Positions 27,301-35,263 of a DNA stretch of 41,092 nt are shown here, one piece after another. A model generated the notes under the pieces. That model saw only the letters and a program-made list of their open reading frames with translations, was not told where the DNA came from and did not search any database. Source of the stretch: a bacterium (GTDB taxonomy: Bacteria > Cyanobacteriota > Vampirovibrionia > Gastranaerophilales > Gastranaerophilaceae); the NCBI GenBank assembly GCA_014803505.1, contig JAAVBM010000117.1, positions 1 to 41,092 of the forward strand. The letters are read 5' to 3'. A program made the position numbers and the translations under genes. Within the stretch, counting starts at the first letter, position 1. Every line of letters starts with the position of its first letter.

Positions 27301-27499
27301 ACTTAGCGCTGATTTGGTTGTGGATGATAAGTTTGTTGTTGAAATTGACGGTTTAGAAGATAATCCTAAACAAAACATTTCTAATATGAAAAAGCAAGCA
27401 ATTCTTGAACGTTGTGGCTTTAAAGTTAAACGAATTACATACAGAGAATGGCAGTATTCAGCAAAAGCTTGCTTAGATAGAATACTTGCAGTTGAGTAA
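24371..27499 (+). CDS. UPF1-like SF1 helicase with C-terminal nuclease-like domain
   Basis: A 1042-residue protein. The N-terminal ~260 residues resemble the DUF4011-type region of large bacterial helicases and include an acidic stretch. Helicase motifs follow in order: Walker A QGPPGTGKS (~343-351), DEAS (~665-668), VVGDDKQLPH, LDEHFRSLPPI, TAHTFQGDERDIIL and NVAITRARSKC. Residues ~950-1042 look like a DUF559/Vsr-type PD-(D/E)xK fold with SADLVVDDKFVVEIDG. I start it at ATG 24371, with AAGAAGGG 5 bases upstream, not the GTG inside that site. A defence or DNA-repair role is possible; it stands alone with its own terminator. Confidence 0.85.
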   Translation: MLQEATKALNSAFNNSFIKKLSQYLHDCVREEVKSSTFRNLKGDKDNKWIFLKEQETLLTEGLEYLKLDGSNPNLTELMIQSDLSTKDKYLIYGYMFLVGRNGKSKKRNEFLTPLLYVPCKLERNGVNINCIRQDDILSLNTGALAALLKKGDDDDEVDLFLEGILDVVPELPITKEKMDIFLTTLKSLIPDVEIIEDSSEDADEDNIEKDENSSRNLSDVKITGENLEEIIEEEIQEQKAKPVGEIKKLCVTYQSAIILTKRPAVTAGVLHELMQIAEKPSGVFRETTLSVINDEYIQAGDKNIILNDNDENFYPITPLALSDSQEKVIKNIENNKFVAVQGPPGTGKSQTIVNLVAHLIANGKTVLVASRMDKAVDVVADRLNDLGAPYLALRAGRMNYQKQLSLQLQDLLAGKVELNDDVEDFIFADTKDMKQHLDCMRETEAKCEKILKLERSWHDLRGEIKQQSLNVGELEYIKHPLKKSELDSVAGIIKTLSDNMEKSGFFASFANMSSLRQLKKILNIKDFDVEPENLDRLKVELDFMGQKWKLCKMESDIQKTGNLHVMMEQIRQMKRKQKTLAVNILKSTRREAIKALLRDEKKRRRIKVHAMSLVERRKNLQSRILEEEDFRPLLEAFPCWCVTTYAVSDSLPLKPGMFDVAIIDEASQCDIASCFPILYRAKKTVVVGDDKQLPHLSFLEKAKEQSFLSQYGIPDKYQLMWRFRTNSMFDLADYYSMNSVMLDEHFRSLPPIINFSNHEFYSDRIRVMKKDSDEGLALEMVNVPDGKVDMDATRNLPEIEALVKTLHEIIIDDERKNPEKPVSIGIISPFRAQVEQLKISVPKVLSDYMIRKHQIEIGTAHTFQGDERDIILMSWTFANNSYPQSITFLQKPNLFNVAITRARSKCINFISREPETMPEGHFRNYVSFIKQYQERKNALINNEIDENIYKNKLEREVAEAIRKLEHTVVAGADIAGLSADLVVDDKFVVEIDGLEDNPKQNISNMKKQAILERCGFKVKRITYREWQYSAKACLDRILAVE

Positions 27500-27512
27500 G
27501 TTTGATAATAAA

Positions 27513-27547
27513 AATTCCCTTTAGAATAATCTAAAGGGAATTTTTTT
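27513..27547. terminator. Bidirectional terminator after the helicase
   Basis: A perfect 13-bp stem (27513-27525 with 27530-27542), a 4-base loop and T runs on both strands. It serves the helicase and the convergent UPF0489 gene. Confidence 0.95.
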
Positions 27548-28496
27548 AAAAACCTTCATATCTTTCTTCTTTTAATGTTTTTCTTGGCTTTTCACATTTA
27601 TAAGTGTATTTTTTTAGAGCATCTTTTTGGCCTGAATATTTAATAAAATCTTCCATAAAATTATAAATTTGATCTATATCTTCATCCGGTACATAGAATG
27701 GTGAAAGTGTTAAAGATATAATTTCAGGTCTAATATTTTTCTTTTTCATAGTTGAAAGCATTTTAGATATTGCAAGCTTTATTTCTAAAGGCGTTTTATT
27801 GTTTTTGAAATTTTCTATTGTGTCGAATCCTGAATTACTTATATAGTCAAAATCTATGCTTAAAACAACATTTTTATTTTTGAAATCAGGAAGAGTTTTT
27901 TCAGTACAAGTTATTATTTTTATTTTTTTATAACGAGGATTATTAAGTCGAGATTTATCTTTTTCTTCTATGTACTCTGTCATATACCCATTATTTGTAT
28001 CAATTACGAAATATTGAATAAACGGAATTTTATCAACGTGCGGATTAATATTTTTTTCATCTTTAATCGAGTTACCATAAAGAGCGACCATATCGGCAAC
28101 ATCTTTTTCTATAAAAGCTTGTTGCATTTTTTTAGAACGAGCTTCTTCAATTGGCATTATATAGTATAGTTCTTCTGCATTTGGATTTTTAGCAAAATAT
28201 TCATTTAACCATTCGTATATATCTGCTCCATATTTTGGATGAATTTCTTTTGTAATAAACATGTCACTATGTGTATCAAAATTTATAATTGTTTTAGGAA
28301 TTTCAATATTTTTAGACTTAGCATAATCTATTACATCAAGCGCTTGGTTATGATCTTCGTTCATATCAATAACTTTTAAGTTTTTTGTAATAGCTTTTAT
28401 TTTTATTGACTCGTGGTTAAACCAAATAAAACATCCTATGGCTAAAATTATAATTAATGGAGTAACAGATAATAAAAATATTTTAAATTTTCCCAT
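27546..28496 (-). CDS. UPF0489 family protein with N-terminal anchor
   Basis: A 316-residue protein. An N-terminal hydrophobic helix (about residues 5-25) is a signal anchor, so the rest probably lies outside the cytoplasm. The domain shows VIDMNEDHNQALDVI, TIINFDTHSDMFI and VVLSIDFDYISNSGFD, the spaced Asp/His motifs of UPF0489, a family that looks related to arginase/deacetylase-type metallohydrolases. Those residues could bind a metal pair. Substrate and role are unknown. It is a single-gene unit convergent with the helicase and divergent from miaB. Confidence 0.7.
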   Translation of the reverse strand: MGKFKIFLLSVTPLIIILAIGCFIWFNHESIKIKAITKNLKVIDMNEDHNQALDVIDYAKSKNIEIPKTIINFDTHSDMFITKEIHPKYGADIYEWLNEYFAKNPNAEELYYIMPIEEARSKKMQQAFIEKDVADMVALYGNSIKDEKNINPHVDKIPFIQYFVIDTNNGYMTEYIEEKDKSRLNNPRYKKIKIITCTEKTLPDFKNKNVVLSIDFDYISNSGFDTIENFKNNKTPLEIKLAISKMLSTMKKKNIRPEIISLTLSPFYVPDEDIDQIYNFMEDFIKYSGQKDALKKYTYKCEKPRKTLKEERYEGF

Positions 28497-28621
28497 TTTG
28501 TATTTGTATCCTTTTCTTCTTATTTCAATTATATCTTTATTAAGAGAGTTGTGTCAATTAATTTTACAAGTTATATTTTTCATATAATATTAGAATATAT
28601 ACAAATAGGAAAAGGAAGAAA

Positions 28622-29947
28622 ATGAAAAAAGTTTATATAGAAACAATGGGATGCCAAATGAATAAATCCGATACAGAAAGAATGTTCGGAATGTTGTCTA
28701 ATTTTGGCTATGAAGAAACAAAAGAACCAAAAGAAGCTGATTTATTAATGGTTAATACTTGTTCAATAAGACAATTAAGTGAAGATAAAGCATTCAGTTT
28801 AATTGGAACTTGGGGCAAATGGAAAAAGTCAAGACCGGAGTTAAAGATTGGTTTTTGCGGATGCGTTGCTCAACAAAAAGCGCAGGAAATTTTTAAACGT
28901 GCGCATTATGTAGATTTTGTTTTGGGAACTCATAAAATTTATTCTTTACCGGAAATTATCAAAGCTATCAATAATGATGAAAAAGTTTGTGAATGTGAAG
29001 AAACCCATGCAACAGAAGATGATAAAGCGGTACAATTTGAGATTAACCGTGTTAAATCAGTAAATGCGTGGATTCCGATAACAGAAGGTTGTAATAATTT
29101 CTGTACTTATTGCATAGTTCCTTATACAAGAGGCAGAGAACGTTCCAGACTTCCTGAAACTATTTTGAAAGAAGTTAATGATGCTTTAGCTGCAGGTTTT
29201 AAAGAAATAACATTGTTGGGACAAAATGTTGACAGCTATGGAAAAGATTTTAAAGACAGAAATTATAGACTTGCAGATTTACTTCGTGAAGTTAATGCGA
29301 TTGAAGGTAAATTTATAATTCGTTTTGTAACATCTTATCCTACAGATATTACGGATGAACTTATTCAAACAACTATTGAACTTGATAAAGTTTGTGAATA
29401 TTTCCATATACCTATGCAGTCAGGCAGCAGTGAAGTTCTTAAGAAAATGAATCGTCGTTATGATAGAGAAACCTATTTTAAGATTGCTCAAAAAGTTAGA
29501 GATATGGTTCCTGATGTAACAATTACAAGTGATTTTATTGCAGGTTTCCCTGGCGAAACAGAAGAACAGTTTGTCGAAACTTTGACTGCAATGGAAGAAC
29601 TCGGTTTGGATTATTCAAATACTGCAGCTTATTCTCCACGAGAAAAAACAGTTGCTGCAAAATGGGTAGATAAATATATCGATGAAGATACTAAATTTGA
29701 ACGTCTTGCGCGTTTGAATGAACAAAACAGAAAATGTTGTCTTGCATCAAATCAAAAATTCCTTGGTCGTGAGATGGAAGTTCTTATTGAGAATTTTGAA
29801 AATCATAAAGGTAAAAATGTTATTACAGGCAGAACAAGAAATAATAAAATTGTTCATATTCCTTATGATAAAGATTTGACCGGAGAATTTGTGAATGCCA
29901 AAATTGTAGGTGTAAAAACTTGGTATTTATGTGGTGAATTAGTTTAA
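28622..29947 (+). CDS. miaB: tRNA-2-methylthio-N6-isopentenyladenosine synthase
   Basis: A 441-residue radical-SAM methylthiotransferase modifying A37 of tRNAs that read U-starting codons. Three domains are visible: the N-terminal UPF0004 domain with GCQMNKSDTE and further Cys at NTCS and CGCVAQ (auxiliary 4Fe-4S cluster); the radical SAM core with EGCNNFCTYCIVPYTRGRER (CxxxCxxC); and the C-terminal TRAM domain (~375-441). GMLGxF-type spacing and AAYSPREKTVAA match MiaB rather than MtaB or RimO. AGGAAAAGGAAGAA precedes the ATG. Confidence 0.96.
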   Translation: MKKVYIETMGCQMNKSDTERMFGMLSNFGYEETKEPKEADLLMVNTCSIRQLSEDKAFSLIGTWGKWKKSRPELKIGFCGCVAQQKAQEIFKRAHYVDFVLGTHKIYSLPEIIKAINNDEKVCECEETHATEDDKAVQFEINRVKSVNAWIPITEGCNNFCTYCIVPYTRGRERSRLPETILKEVNDALAAGFKEITLLGQNVDSYGKDFKDRNYRLADLLREVNAIEGKFIIRFVTSYPTDITDELIQTTIELDKVCEYFHIPMQSGSSEVLKKMNRRYDRETYFKIAQKVRDMVPDVTITSDFIAGFPGETEEQFVETLTAMEELGLDYSNTAAYSPREKTVAAKWVDKYIDEDTKFERLARLNEQNRKCCLASNQKFLGREMEVLIENFENHKGKNVITGRTRNNKIVHIPYDKDLTGEFVNAKIVGVKTWYLCGELV

Positions 29948-29998
29948 GGCTTTGGCAAAAGTCTAAACTATAGGGATATGATTAACTTAGGAAAATAA

Positions 29999-30703
29999 AT
30001 GAAAGTTCTACATGTAAATGCACAAAGTTTAAAGCCATCTAATGTTGCGCTTAAAAATGCTGAATCAAGGTTATCGTCTGAAGAACTCAAATTGTTGGAT
30101 TCGTATAAACAACAGTATAATTATTCAAAAACTAAACCTGTTCAATGGGGATTAAAGCGAGCAATGGATTATTCATTGGGTTTTGTTGGGCTTATAATAT
30201 CTTTACCGATAAATTTGTTAGCAGCTCTAGCTATAAAGCTTGACTCAAAAGGCCCGATACTGTTTAAGCAGTCAAGGGTGGGTAAAAATGGAAAGCCTTT
30301 TATTATATATAAATTTCGAACAATGAATAACGATGCATCAAAGGAATATTTTCGTTTATCTTCTGCAGATGATCCGAGGGTTACTAAAGTTGGGCGAAAA
30401 TTAAGAAAGTATAGTATTGATGAATTTCCGCAATTTTTAAATATATTAAAAGGTAATATGTCTATAATAGGTCCCAGACCTTTTAGCATAAATGAGCATG
30501 ATAGGTGCAATATTAACAATGAGTTTATCAAGCGTTATGTTGTAAGACCTGGTGCCAAATTACCTTATAATTCTATGAAAGGTGCAGACATAAATGATAA
30601 AATTCAAGTTGAAAAAGACTATGTTGAAAATTGGAATTTAAAAAAAGATATAAAAATTCTGTTTAGTATTATTTCTGACATATTTAAGGGGAATAATTAC
30701 TAG
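29999..30703 (+). CDS. Sugar transferase (initiating glycosyl-phosphate transferase)
   Basis: A 234-residue bacterial sugar transferase of the WcaJ/RfbP C-terminal type. A soluble ~45-residue N-terminus is followed by KRAMDYSLGFVGLIISLPIN, a membrane helix, then GPILFKQSRVGKNGKPFIIY, KFRTM, DDPRVTKVGRKLRKYSIDE and NMSIIGPRP, the complete catalytic pattern. It transfers a sugar-1-phosphate to undecaprenyl phosphate to begin a surface polysaccharide or glycan. It is the short form without the extra N-terminal membrane domain. No other polysaccharide genes adjoin. Its 3' end overlaps the convergent pheA by 20 bases. Confidence 0.92.
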   Translation: MKVLHVNAQSLKPSNVALKNAESRLSSEELKLLDSYKQQYNYSKTKPVQWGLKRAMDYSLGFVGLIISLPINLLAALAIKLDSKGPILFKQSRVGKNGKPFIIYKFRTMNNDASKEYFRLSSADDPRVTKVGRKLRKYSIDEFPQFLNILKGNMSIIGPRPFSINEHDRCNINNEFIKRYVVRPGAKLPYNSMKGADINDKIQVEKDYVENWNLKKDIKILFSIISDIFKGNNY

Positions 30704-31547
30704 CTTTATAAGAACCCAAGTATCTGAAAAATGATGTTTTAGGTTTTATCTCGTTTATAGCTTGGAGCATATTTGAATTTTGTAAATGTCCGTCAAAGTT
30801 TATAATAAAAATATATTCATCAGGTTCAATTTTTGAAGGACGAGATGAAATATAAGACAGATTTATGTCGTGTTCCAAAAATACTTTTAAAATTTCCAGC
30901 AGTGCTCCAGGTGAGTTGTTTGTTCTAAAAGCTATGGTTGTTTTATCTCTGCCGGTAGGGTTGGTTTCAATATCACCGATTAAAACATATCTTGTTTTAT
31001 TATTTTTATCATCGTGAATATTTTCTTTTAATATATTTAACATGCAGGATTCAGCTATTTTACGATTCCCGATAGAGGCGTAAGTTAAGTTATGGTTTCG
31101 TAAATCATAAGCAGATTCAAGCATTGTTGGAGCTTCAATTAAATTTAAATTTCTTGGAAGTTCATTTTGGATAAATTCGTGACATTTTCCTATGAGTCTG
31201 GGAGTTGCAATTAACCCTGTTATACTGTAAAATTCTGTGGTTTTTGATAAAAGGCAGTATTCTATAGGTAAAATTAATTCCGAAATAATTCTTATATTCG
31301 GATTTTGCGAAGTCATTAAATAATCTAAAGATTCTCTGATTGTTCCATCCAGAGTGTTTTCAATAGGTAAAACTCCGACAGTATCAGGGTTTTGTGCCAC
31401 ATAATCAACAATTTGTTTTATTGTTGTCATTGGTGTTGTAAAACAGTTCAATTTATGCATACGGCAAAATTCGTCTTTTGCCATCTCAGAAAACGAATAT
31501 TGAGGCTCTAGGTATGCTATATTTTTCACCGAATCAAAATTTGCCAT
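30684..31547 (-). CDS. pheA: Prephenate dehydratase
   Basis: A 287-residue monofunctional prephenate dehydratase giving phenylpyruvate for phenylalanine. The catalytic domain (~1-190) has VGVLPIENTLDGTIRESLDY and the NKTRYVLIG (TR-F/Y) motif. The ACT domain (~200-280) has KTTIAFRTNNSPGALLEIL and the SRP segment of phenylalanine-binding sites. Odd points: the usual GPxGTFS near the N-terminus reads LEPQYSFSE, so the Gly and Thr are replaced. It is a stand-alone gene; no chorismate mutase domain is fused. Confidence 0.9.
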   Translation of the reverse strand: MANFDSVKNIAYLEPQYSFSEMAKDEFCRMHKLNCFTTPMTTIKQIVDYVAQNPDTVGVLPIENTLDGTIRESLDYLMTSQNPNIRIISELILPIEYCLLSKTTEFYSITGLIATPRLIGKCHEFIQNELPRNLNLIEAPTMLESAYDLRNHNLTYASIGNRKIAESCMLNILKENIHDDKNNKTRYVLIGDIETNPTGRDKTTIAFRTNNSPGALLEILKVFLEHDINLSYISSRPSKIEPDEYIFIINFDGHLQNSNMLQAINEIKPKTSFFRYLGSYKASNYSP

Positions 31548-31655
31548 TTACTTAACTCCATATTTCGATTAGAATTATATCAGAAATAAAACAAAATTTC
31601 TATCCCATCTCAGAGGGGAAGATTGGGTGAGGGTTTGATATAAAAGGAAAATGTT

Positions 31656-33035
31656 ATGACTAATATTAAGTTTGGAACAGACGGTTGGCGAGCAGTTGTA
31701 GGAAAAGATTTTAACGCAGAAAATGTTGCGATTGTTTCTAAAGCGATAGGTAAATATGTTTTTGATAACTACGGGATTTATAAAACTATAATTATTGGTT
31801 ATGATCCAAGAAATATGGCAAAAGAATTTTCTATGCAATGTGCTGAGATTTTAAGAGATTTAGGATTTAAAGTTCTATATAGTGATAAAGTTTTGCCGAC
31901 TCCTGTTCTGGCTTATAATGCAAAATTATTGGATGCATGTGCAATTATGTTCACTGCATCCCACAATCCTCCGGAATATCTTGGGATTAAATTTATTCCT
32001 GATTATGCAGGTCCTGCAACCTCCGAAATTACTGACGAAATTGTTTCGAATTTTGAACAAGAGTTTAATGCTCATTTGAAGGGTAAGTTAATCGTTACTG
32101 ATTTTTCAAATAATTATTTTAAATGTATTAAAGAAGTTATTGATTTTGCAAAAATTAAAGATGGTGTGAATAATTTTCATATTTTATTTGACGGCTTGTA
32201 TGCTGCAAGTATAGGTTATTTTGATAAGTTATTATCAATGCATAATATTAAATATGATTGTATTCACATGTATCATGATACTAATTTTGGCGGAGGAATG
32301 CCTGAACCAAAACCTCAATTTATGGGTGAAATGATTGAATATATTAAAAAACATAAGAATTATGTTGGGTTTGCGAACGACGGCGATTCAGACCGTTTTG
32401 GAGTTGTGAATGAAAATGGAGAATATGTTACTCCAAATGAAATTATTGCAATTCTTCTTATGCATTTGAAAAAGAATAAAAAATATTCCGGAAAATTAGT
32501 CAAAACAGTCGGCGGAAGTTTGATGCTTGATATTATTGCTGAAAAGTTGGGAGTTGAGGTAATTGAAACTCCTGTAGGTTTTAAACATGTTGGCGAAGCA
32601 ATGAGAAAATATAATCCGATTATTGCGGGCGAAGAATCAGGCGGTTTGAGTATTCAAGGGCATATCCCTGAGAAAGATGGAATTCTTGCTAATCTCCTTG
32701 TGCTTGAAGCAATGGCTTATGAAGGTAAGTCTTTGGTTCAACTTCAAAAAGAGTTGCACGAATTTGTCGGCTGCACATTTATAAATACAAGAGTTGATAA
32801 AAAACTTGAAAATGTGGAAGAAGTTAAACCTGTACTCGAAAAATTTAAAGCGTTAGAGAATATTGCAGATCAAAATATTATAAAAAAAGATTATAAAGAT
32901 GGTGTAAAATTGTATCTTGAAGATGAAAAGACTTGGATTCTTGTTCGCCCATCCGGTACGGAACCTCTTTTAAGAATTTATATTGAAAGTGATTCTCAAG
33001 AAAAGATTGATGAAATCAAGAAAAATGTTTTGTAA
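31656..33035 (+). CDS. Phosphoglucomutase/phosphomannomutase family protein
   Basis: A 459-residue alpha-D-phosphohexomutase. The phospho-serine loop MFTASHNPPEYLGIKFI, the metal loop FANDGDSDRFGVV, the sugar-binding AGEESGGLSIQG and the phosphate-binding VRPSGTEPLLRIYIES occur in order across the four domains. It interconverts hexose-1- and hexose-6-phosphates, supplying sugar nucleotides for envelope or storage polymers. Whether glucose, mannose or glucosamine phosphate is preferred is not decided by these motifs. AAAAGGAAAATGTT precedes the ATG. It directly precedes the ribosomal-protein cluster with a 318-bp gap. Confidence 0.93.
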   Translation: MTNIKFGTDGWRAVVGKDFNAENVAIVSKAIGKYVFDNYGIYKTIIIGYDPRNMAKEFSMQCAEILRDLGFKVLYSDKVLPTPVLAYNAKLLDACAIMFTASHNPPEYLGIKFIPDYAGPATSEITDEIVSNFEQEFNAHLKGKLIVTDFSNNYFKCIKEVIDFAKIKDGVNNFHILFDGLYAASIGYFDKLLSMHNIKYDCIHMYHDTNFGGGMPEPKPQFMGEMIEYIKKHKNYVGFANDGDSDRFGVVNENGEYVTPNEIIAILLMHLKKNKKYSGKLVKTVGGSLMLDIIAEKLGVEVIETPVGFKHVGEAMRKYNPIIAGEESGGLSIQGHIPEKDGILANLLVLEAMAYEGKSLVQLQKELHEFVGCTFINTRVDKKLENVEEVKPVLEKFKALENIADQNIIKKDYKDGVKLYLEDEKTWILVRPSGTEPLLRIYIESDSQEKIDEIKKNVL

Positions 33036-33176
33036 CCTTTAAATGTAACATTTTATTACGAATTTTTTGTATTCATAACAAAATCTCTTAATTACGGAAT
33101 TTAATCAAAGTAAATTTCGCGAGTTTTATTGCGATTCTATATTGTAACAAAACTCAACAAACATGGAAAAACACGG

Positions 33177-33205
33177 TTGACACTGTGTTTTGTTTATCCT
33201 AGAAT
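33177..33205 (+). promoter_or_regulatory. Promoter of the ribosomal-protein cluster
   Basis: A perfect -35 TTGACA, a 17-base spacer and -10 TAGAAT, the strongest sigma-70-like promoter visible in the window. It predicts a leader of about 140 bases before rpsJ. The stretch 33036-33176 before it is AT-rich with nothing else recognisable. Confidence 0.85.
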
Positions 33206-33353
33206 GGATATGCTGAAGTATAGTGAATAAAATATCCGAAATATTTTGTAAATAGCGAACTTCAGGGGTGCCAATCAGGAAAGCTGATTAATTCAGTCAA
33301 TCCTCCTTAAGATTTGGCAAAAGTAGTACACATAAAAAGAAAAAGGAATGCAA
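33206..33353 (+). other. 5' leader of the ribosomal-protein mRNA
   Basis: The leader can form a hairpin AATCAG-GAAAG-CTGATT (33273-33289). Alternatively TGCCAA (33269-33274) can pair with TTGGCA (33314-33319). These two structures compete for the same bases. Such leaders often mediate feedback by a ribosomal protein; I do not recognise a known motif class. Confidence 0.4.
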
Positions 33354-33671
33354 ATGGCTAACAGCACTAAGAAAAACAGAATCAGAGTTTGTTTGAAAGC
33401 TTATGATCACAAACTAATTGATGTATCTGCTGAAAAAATCGTAGAAACAGCAAAAAGAACAGACGCTCAAGTAGCTGGCCCGATTCCTTTACCTACAAGA
33501 AGACGTATATATTGCGTTTTGCGTTCACCACACGTAGACAAAAAATCTCGTGAACATTTCGAAATGAGAACACACAAACGTATTATCGATATATACGAAC
33601 CAACTCAAGCCACTATGGAAGAGTTACGTAGATTAGATTTACCGGCTGGTGTAGATATCGAAGCAAGATAG
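33354..33671 (+). CDS. rpsJ: 30S ribosomal protein S10
   Basis: A 105-residue S10, first gene of the S10/spc cluster. [20 protein letters not shown] and [28 protein letters not shown] are diagnostic; the second segment is the loop that contacts 16S rRNA and NusB. I start at ATG 33354, with AAAAAGGA 7 bases before it, rather than the in-frame ATG two codons earlier. tuf, which precedes rpsJ in many bacteria, is replaced here by a phosphohexomutase gene. Confidence 0.97.
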   Translation: MANSTKKNRIRVCLKAYDHKLIDVSAEKIVETAKRTDAQVAGPIPLPTRRRIYCVLRSPHVDKKSREHFEMRTHKRIIDIYEPTQATMEELRRLDLPAGVDIEAR

Positions 33672-33699
33672 TTGCTAAGGATTCCAGTCTTTGAAAATT

Positions 33700-33893
33700 G
33701 AATAAGCATTATGCATATAATGTGATCTACTACCCGTCAATGTTATTTGATATGACTAGGCGGAGGGAGGTGAAAGTCCTCCATGAGGTAAAAGGACAAG
33801 CAAGCAAAAGTAGCGCTCGCAAGAGAAAATGCAAACTCAAGTTAGGGTAACCTATGAGGTTTAACTGAACACGAGCGAGCAAGAAAGGTAGAA
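33700..33893 (+). other. Structured spacer resembling the 5' part of a group II intron
   Basis: The 223-base gap between rpsJ and rplC is long for this operon. It contains GGAGGTGAAAGTCCTCC (33765-33781 region), GAGGTAAAAGGACAAGCAAGC, GTTAGGGTAACCTATGAGG and CTGAACACGAGCGAGCAAG. This order strongly resembles domain I segments of bacterial group II introns as I remember them. No reverse transcriptase and no domain V/VI are present, so it would be a remnant. A native regulatory RNA is the alternative. Confidence 0.4.
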
Positions 33894-33894
33894 T

Positions 33895-34530
33895 ATGACA
33901 CTAGGTGTAATAGGAAAAAAAGTTGGAATGACTCAAATCTTTGACGAACAAGGTTTGGCAATTCCTGTAACTGTTATCAAAGTTGATGAAACTGTTGTAA
34001 CTCAAGTTAAAACAGTTGAAACTGATGGATACAACGCTATCCAAGTTGGTACCGTTGCAGCAAAAGAAAAACACTTGACAAAAGCTCAATTAGGTCATTT
34101 CAAGAAAAATAACTTATCAAACTACAGACATCTTCAAGAATTCAGAGTTGAAAATCCACAAGATTACAAAGTAGGCGATAAAGTTGAACTTTCAGTATTA
34201 GATAATGTTGAAAAAGTTGACGTAACAGGTAAATCAATAGGTAAAGGTTTCCAAGGTACAGTAAAAAGATGGAACTTTGGAAGAGGACCTATGGCTCACG
34301 GTTCTAAAAACCACAGAGAACCTGGTTCTATCGGTGCAGGTACAACTCCTTCACGTGTTATCAAAGGTAAAAGAATGGCTGGTAACATGGGTAACGAAAG
34401 AGTTACTATTACTAAATTGAAATTAGTTAAAGTTGATTCAGCTAACGGTTTAGTTTTAGTTAAAGGTTCAGTACCTGGATGCGAAGGAAGATTAGTAACA
34501 ATCGTTCCTACAAGAACTAAATGGAACTAA
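33895..34530 (+). CDS. rplC: 50S ribosomal protein L3
   Basis: A 211-residue L3, which binds near the peptidyl transferase centre and starts 50S assembly. GVIGKKVGMTQIFDEQGLAI at the N-terminus and the extended loop GFQGTVKRWNFGRGPMAHGS with NHREPGSIG are diagnostic. Gln in the loop that PrmB methylates is present (KGFQGT). AAGAAAGGTAG precedes the ATG and overlaps the intron-like spacer, so any remnant there would provide the ribosome binding site. Confidence 0.97.
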   Translation: MTLGVIGKKVGMTQIFDEQGLAIPVTVIKVDETVVTQVKTVETDGYNAIQVGTVAAKEKHLTKAQLGHFKKNNLSNYRHLQEFRVENPQDYKVGDKVELSVLDNVEKVDVTGKSIGKGFQGTVKRWNFGRGPMAHGSKNHREPGSIGAGTTPSRVIKGKRMAGNMGNERVTITKLKLVKVDSANGLVLVKGSVPGCEGRLVTIVPTRTKWN

Positions 34531-34636
34531 TTTCAAAAACTAAAAACAGATAAGTTTTAAAAATCCCGAGTTGCCATATAAAACGGCTATTCCGAAAGGG
34601 GTAACAGGCAAGTAGTAGAAATAAAGGAAAAACAAA

Positions 34637-35263
34637 ATGTCAAAAGAAATATTAAGTACAAATGGAGAAAAATTAGGCGAAATTACTTTAGAAAAAAGTG
34701 TTTTCGGAGTAGAACCTAATTTACACGTAATGCACTTAGCATTAAGAAGACAATTAAATAATGCACGTCAAGGTTCAGCTTGTGCTAAAACAAGAGCAGA
34801 AGTTGCAGGCGGCGGAAGAAAACCTTGGAAACAAAAAGGTACAGGTAGAGCAAGAGCTGGTTCTCTTCGTTCACCATTATTCGCAGGCGGTGGTGTAATC
34901 TTTGGACCAAAACCAAGAAGCTATGCATTTAACATGCCTCAAAAAGCTAGACAATTAGCTCTTAAATCAGCATTGTCTGCTAGAGAAGCTCAATTGGTTA
35001 TCGTTAAAGATTTCTCTACAATTGCAGAACCTAAAACAAAATTGATGGTTAGTGCATTGAAATCATTAAACGTTAGCGGAAAAGTTTTAGTTGTTGCTGA
35101 TATTAAAGCTGAAGAAAACAAAAATCTTGAACTTTCAGCAAGAAATATTCCAAGCGTAAAACTATTATTACCAACTAACTTAAATGTGAAAGACTTATTG
35201 GAAGCTGATTTTGTTGTTATGACTGAATCTGCTGTAAATGAAATTACAGAAAGGTTACAATAA
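34637..35263 (+). CDS. rplD: 50S ribosomal protein L4
   Basis: A 208-residue L4, lining the peptide exit tunnel. ARQGSACAKTRAEVAGGGRK and the arginine/glycine loop KPWKQKGTGRARAGSLRSPL form its tunnel extension, and FGPKPRSYAFNMPQKARQLA follows. In many bacteria L4 represses its own operon through the leader; that might apply to the structured leader before rpsJ. Its stop overlaps the rplW start by one base (TAATG). The 106-base spacer before it is longer than usual. Confidence 0.97.
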   Translation: MSKEILSTNGEKLGEITLEKSVFGVEPNLHVMHLALRRQLNNARQGSACAKTRAEVAGGGRKPWKQKGTGRARAGSLRSPLFAGGGVIFGPKPRSYAFNMPQKARQLALKSALSAREAQLVIVKDFSTIAEPKTKLMVSALKSLNVSGKVLVVADIKAEENKNLELSARNIPSVKLLLPTNLNVKDLLEADFVVMTESAVNEITERLQ

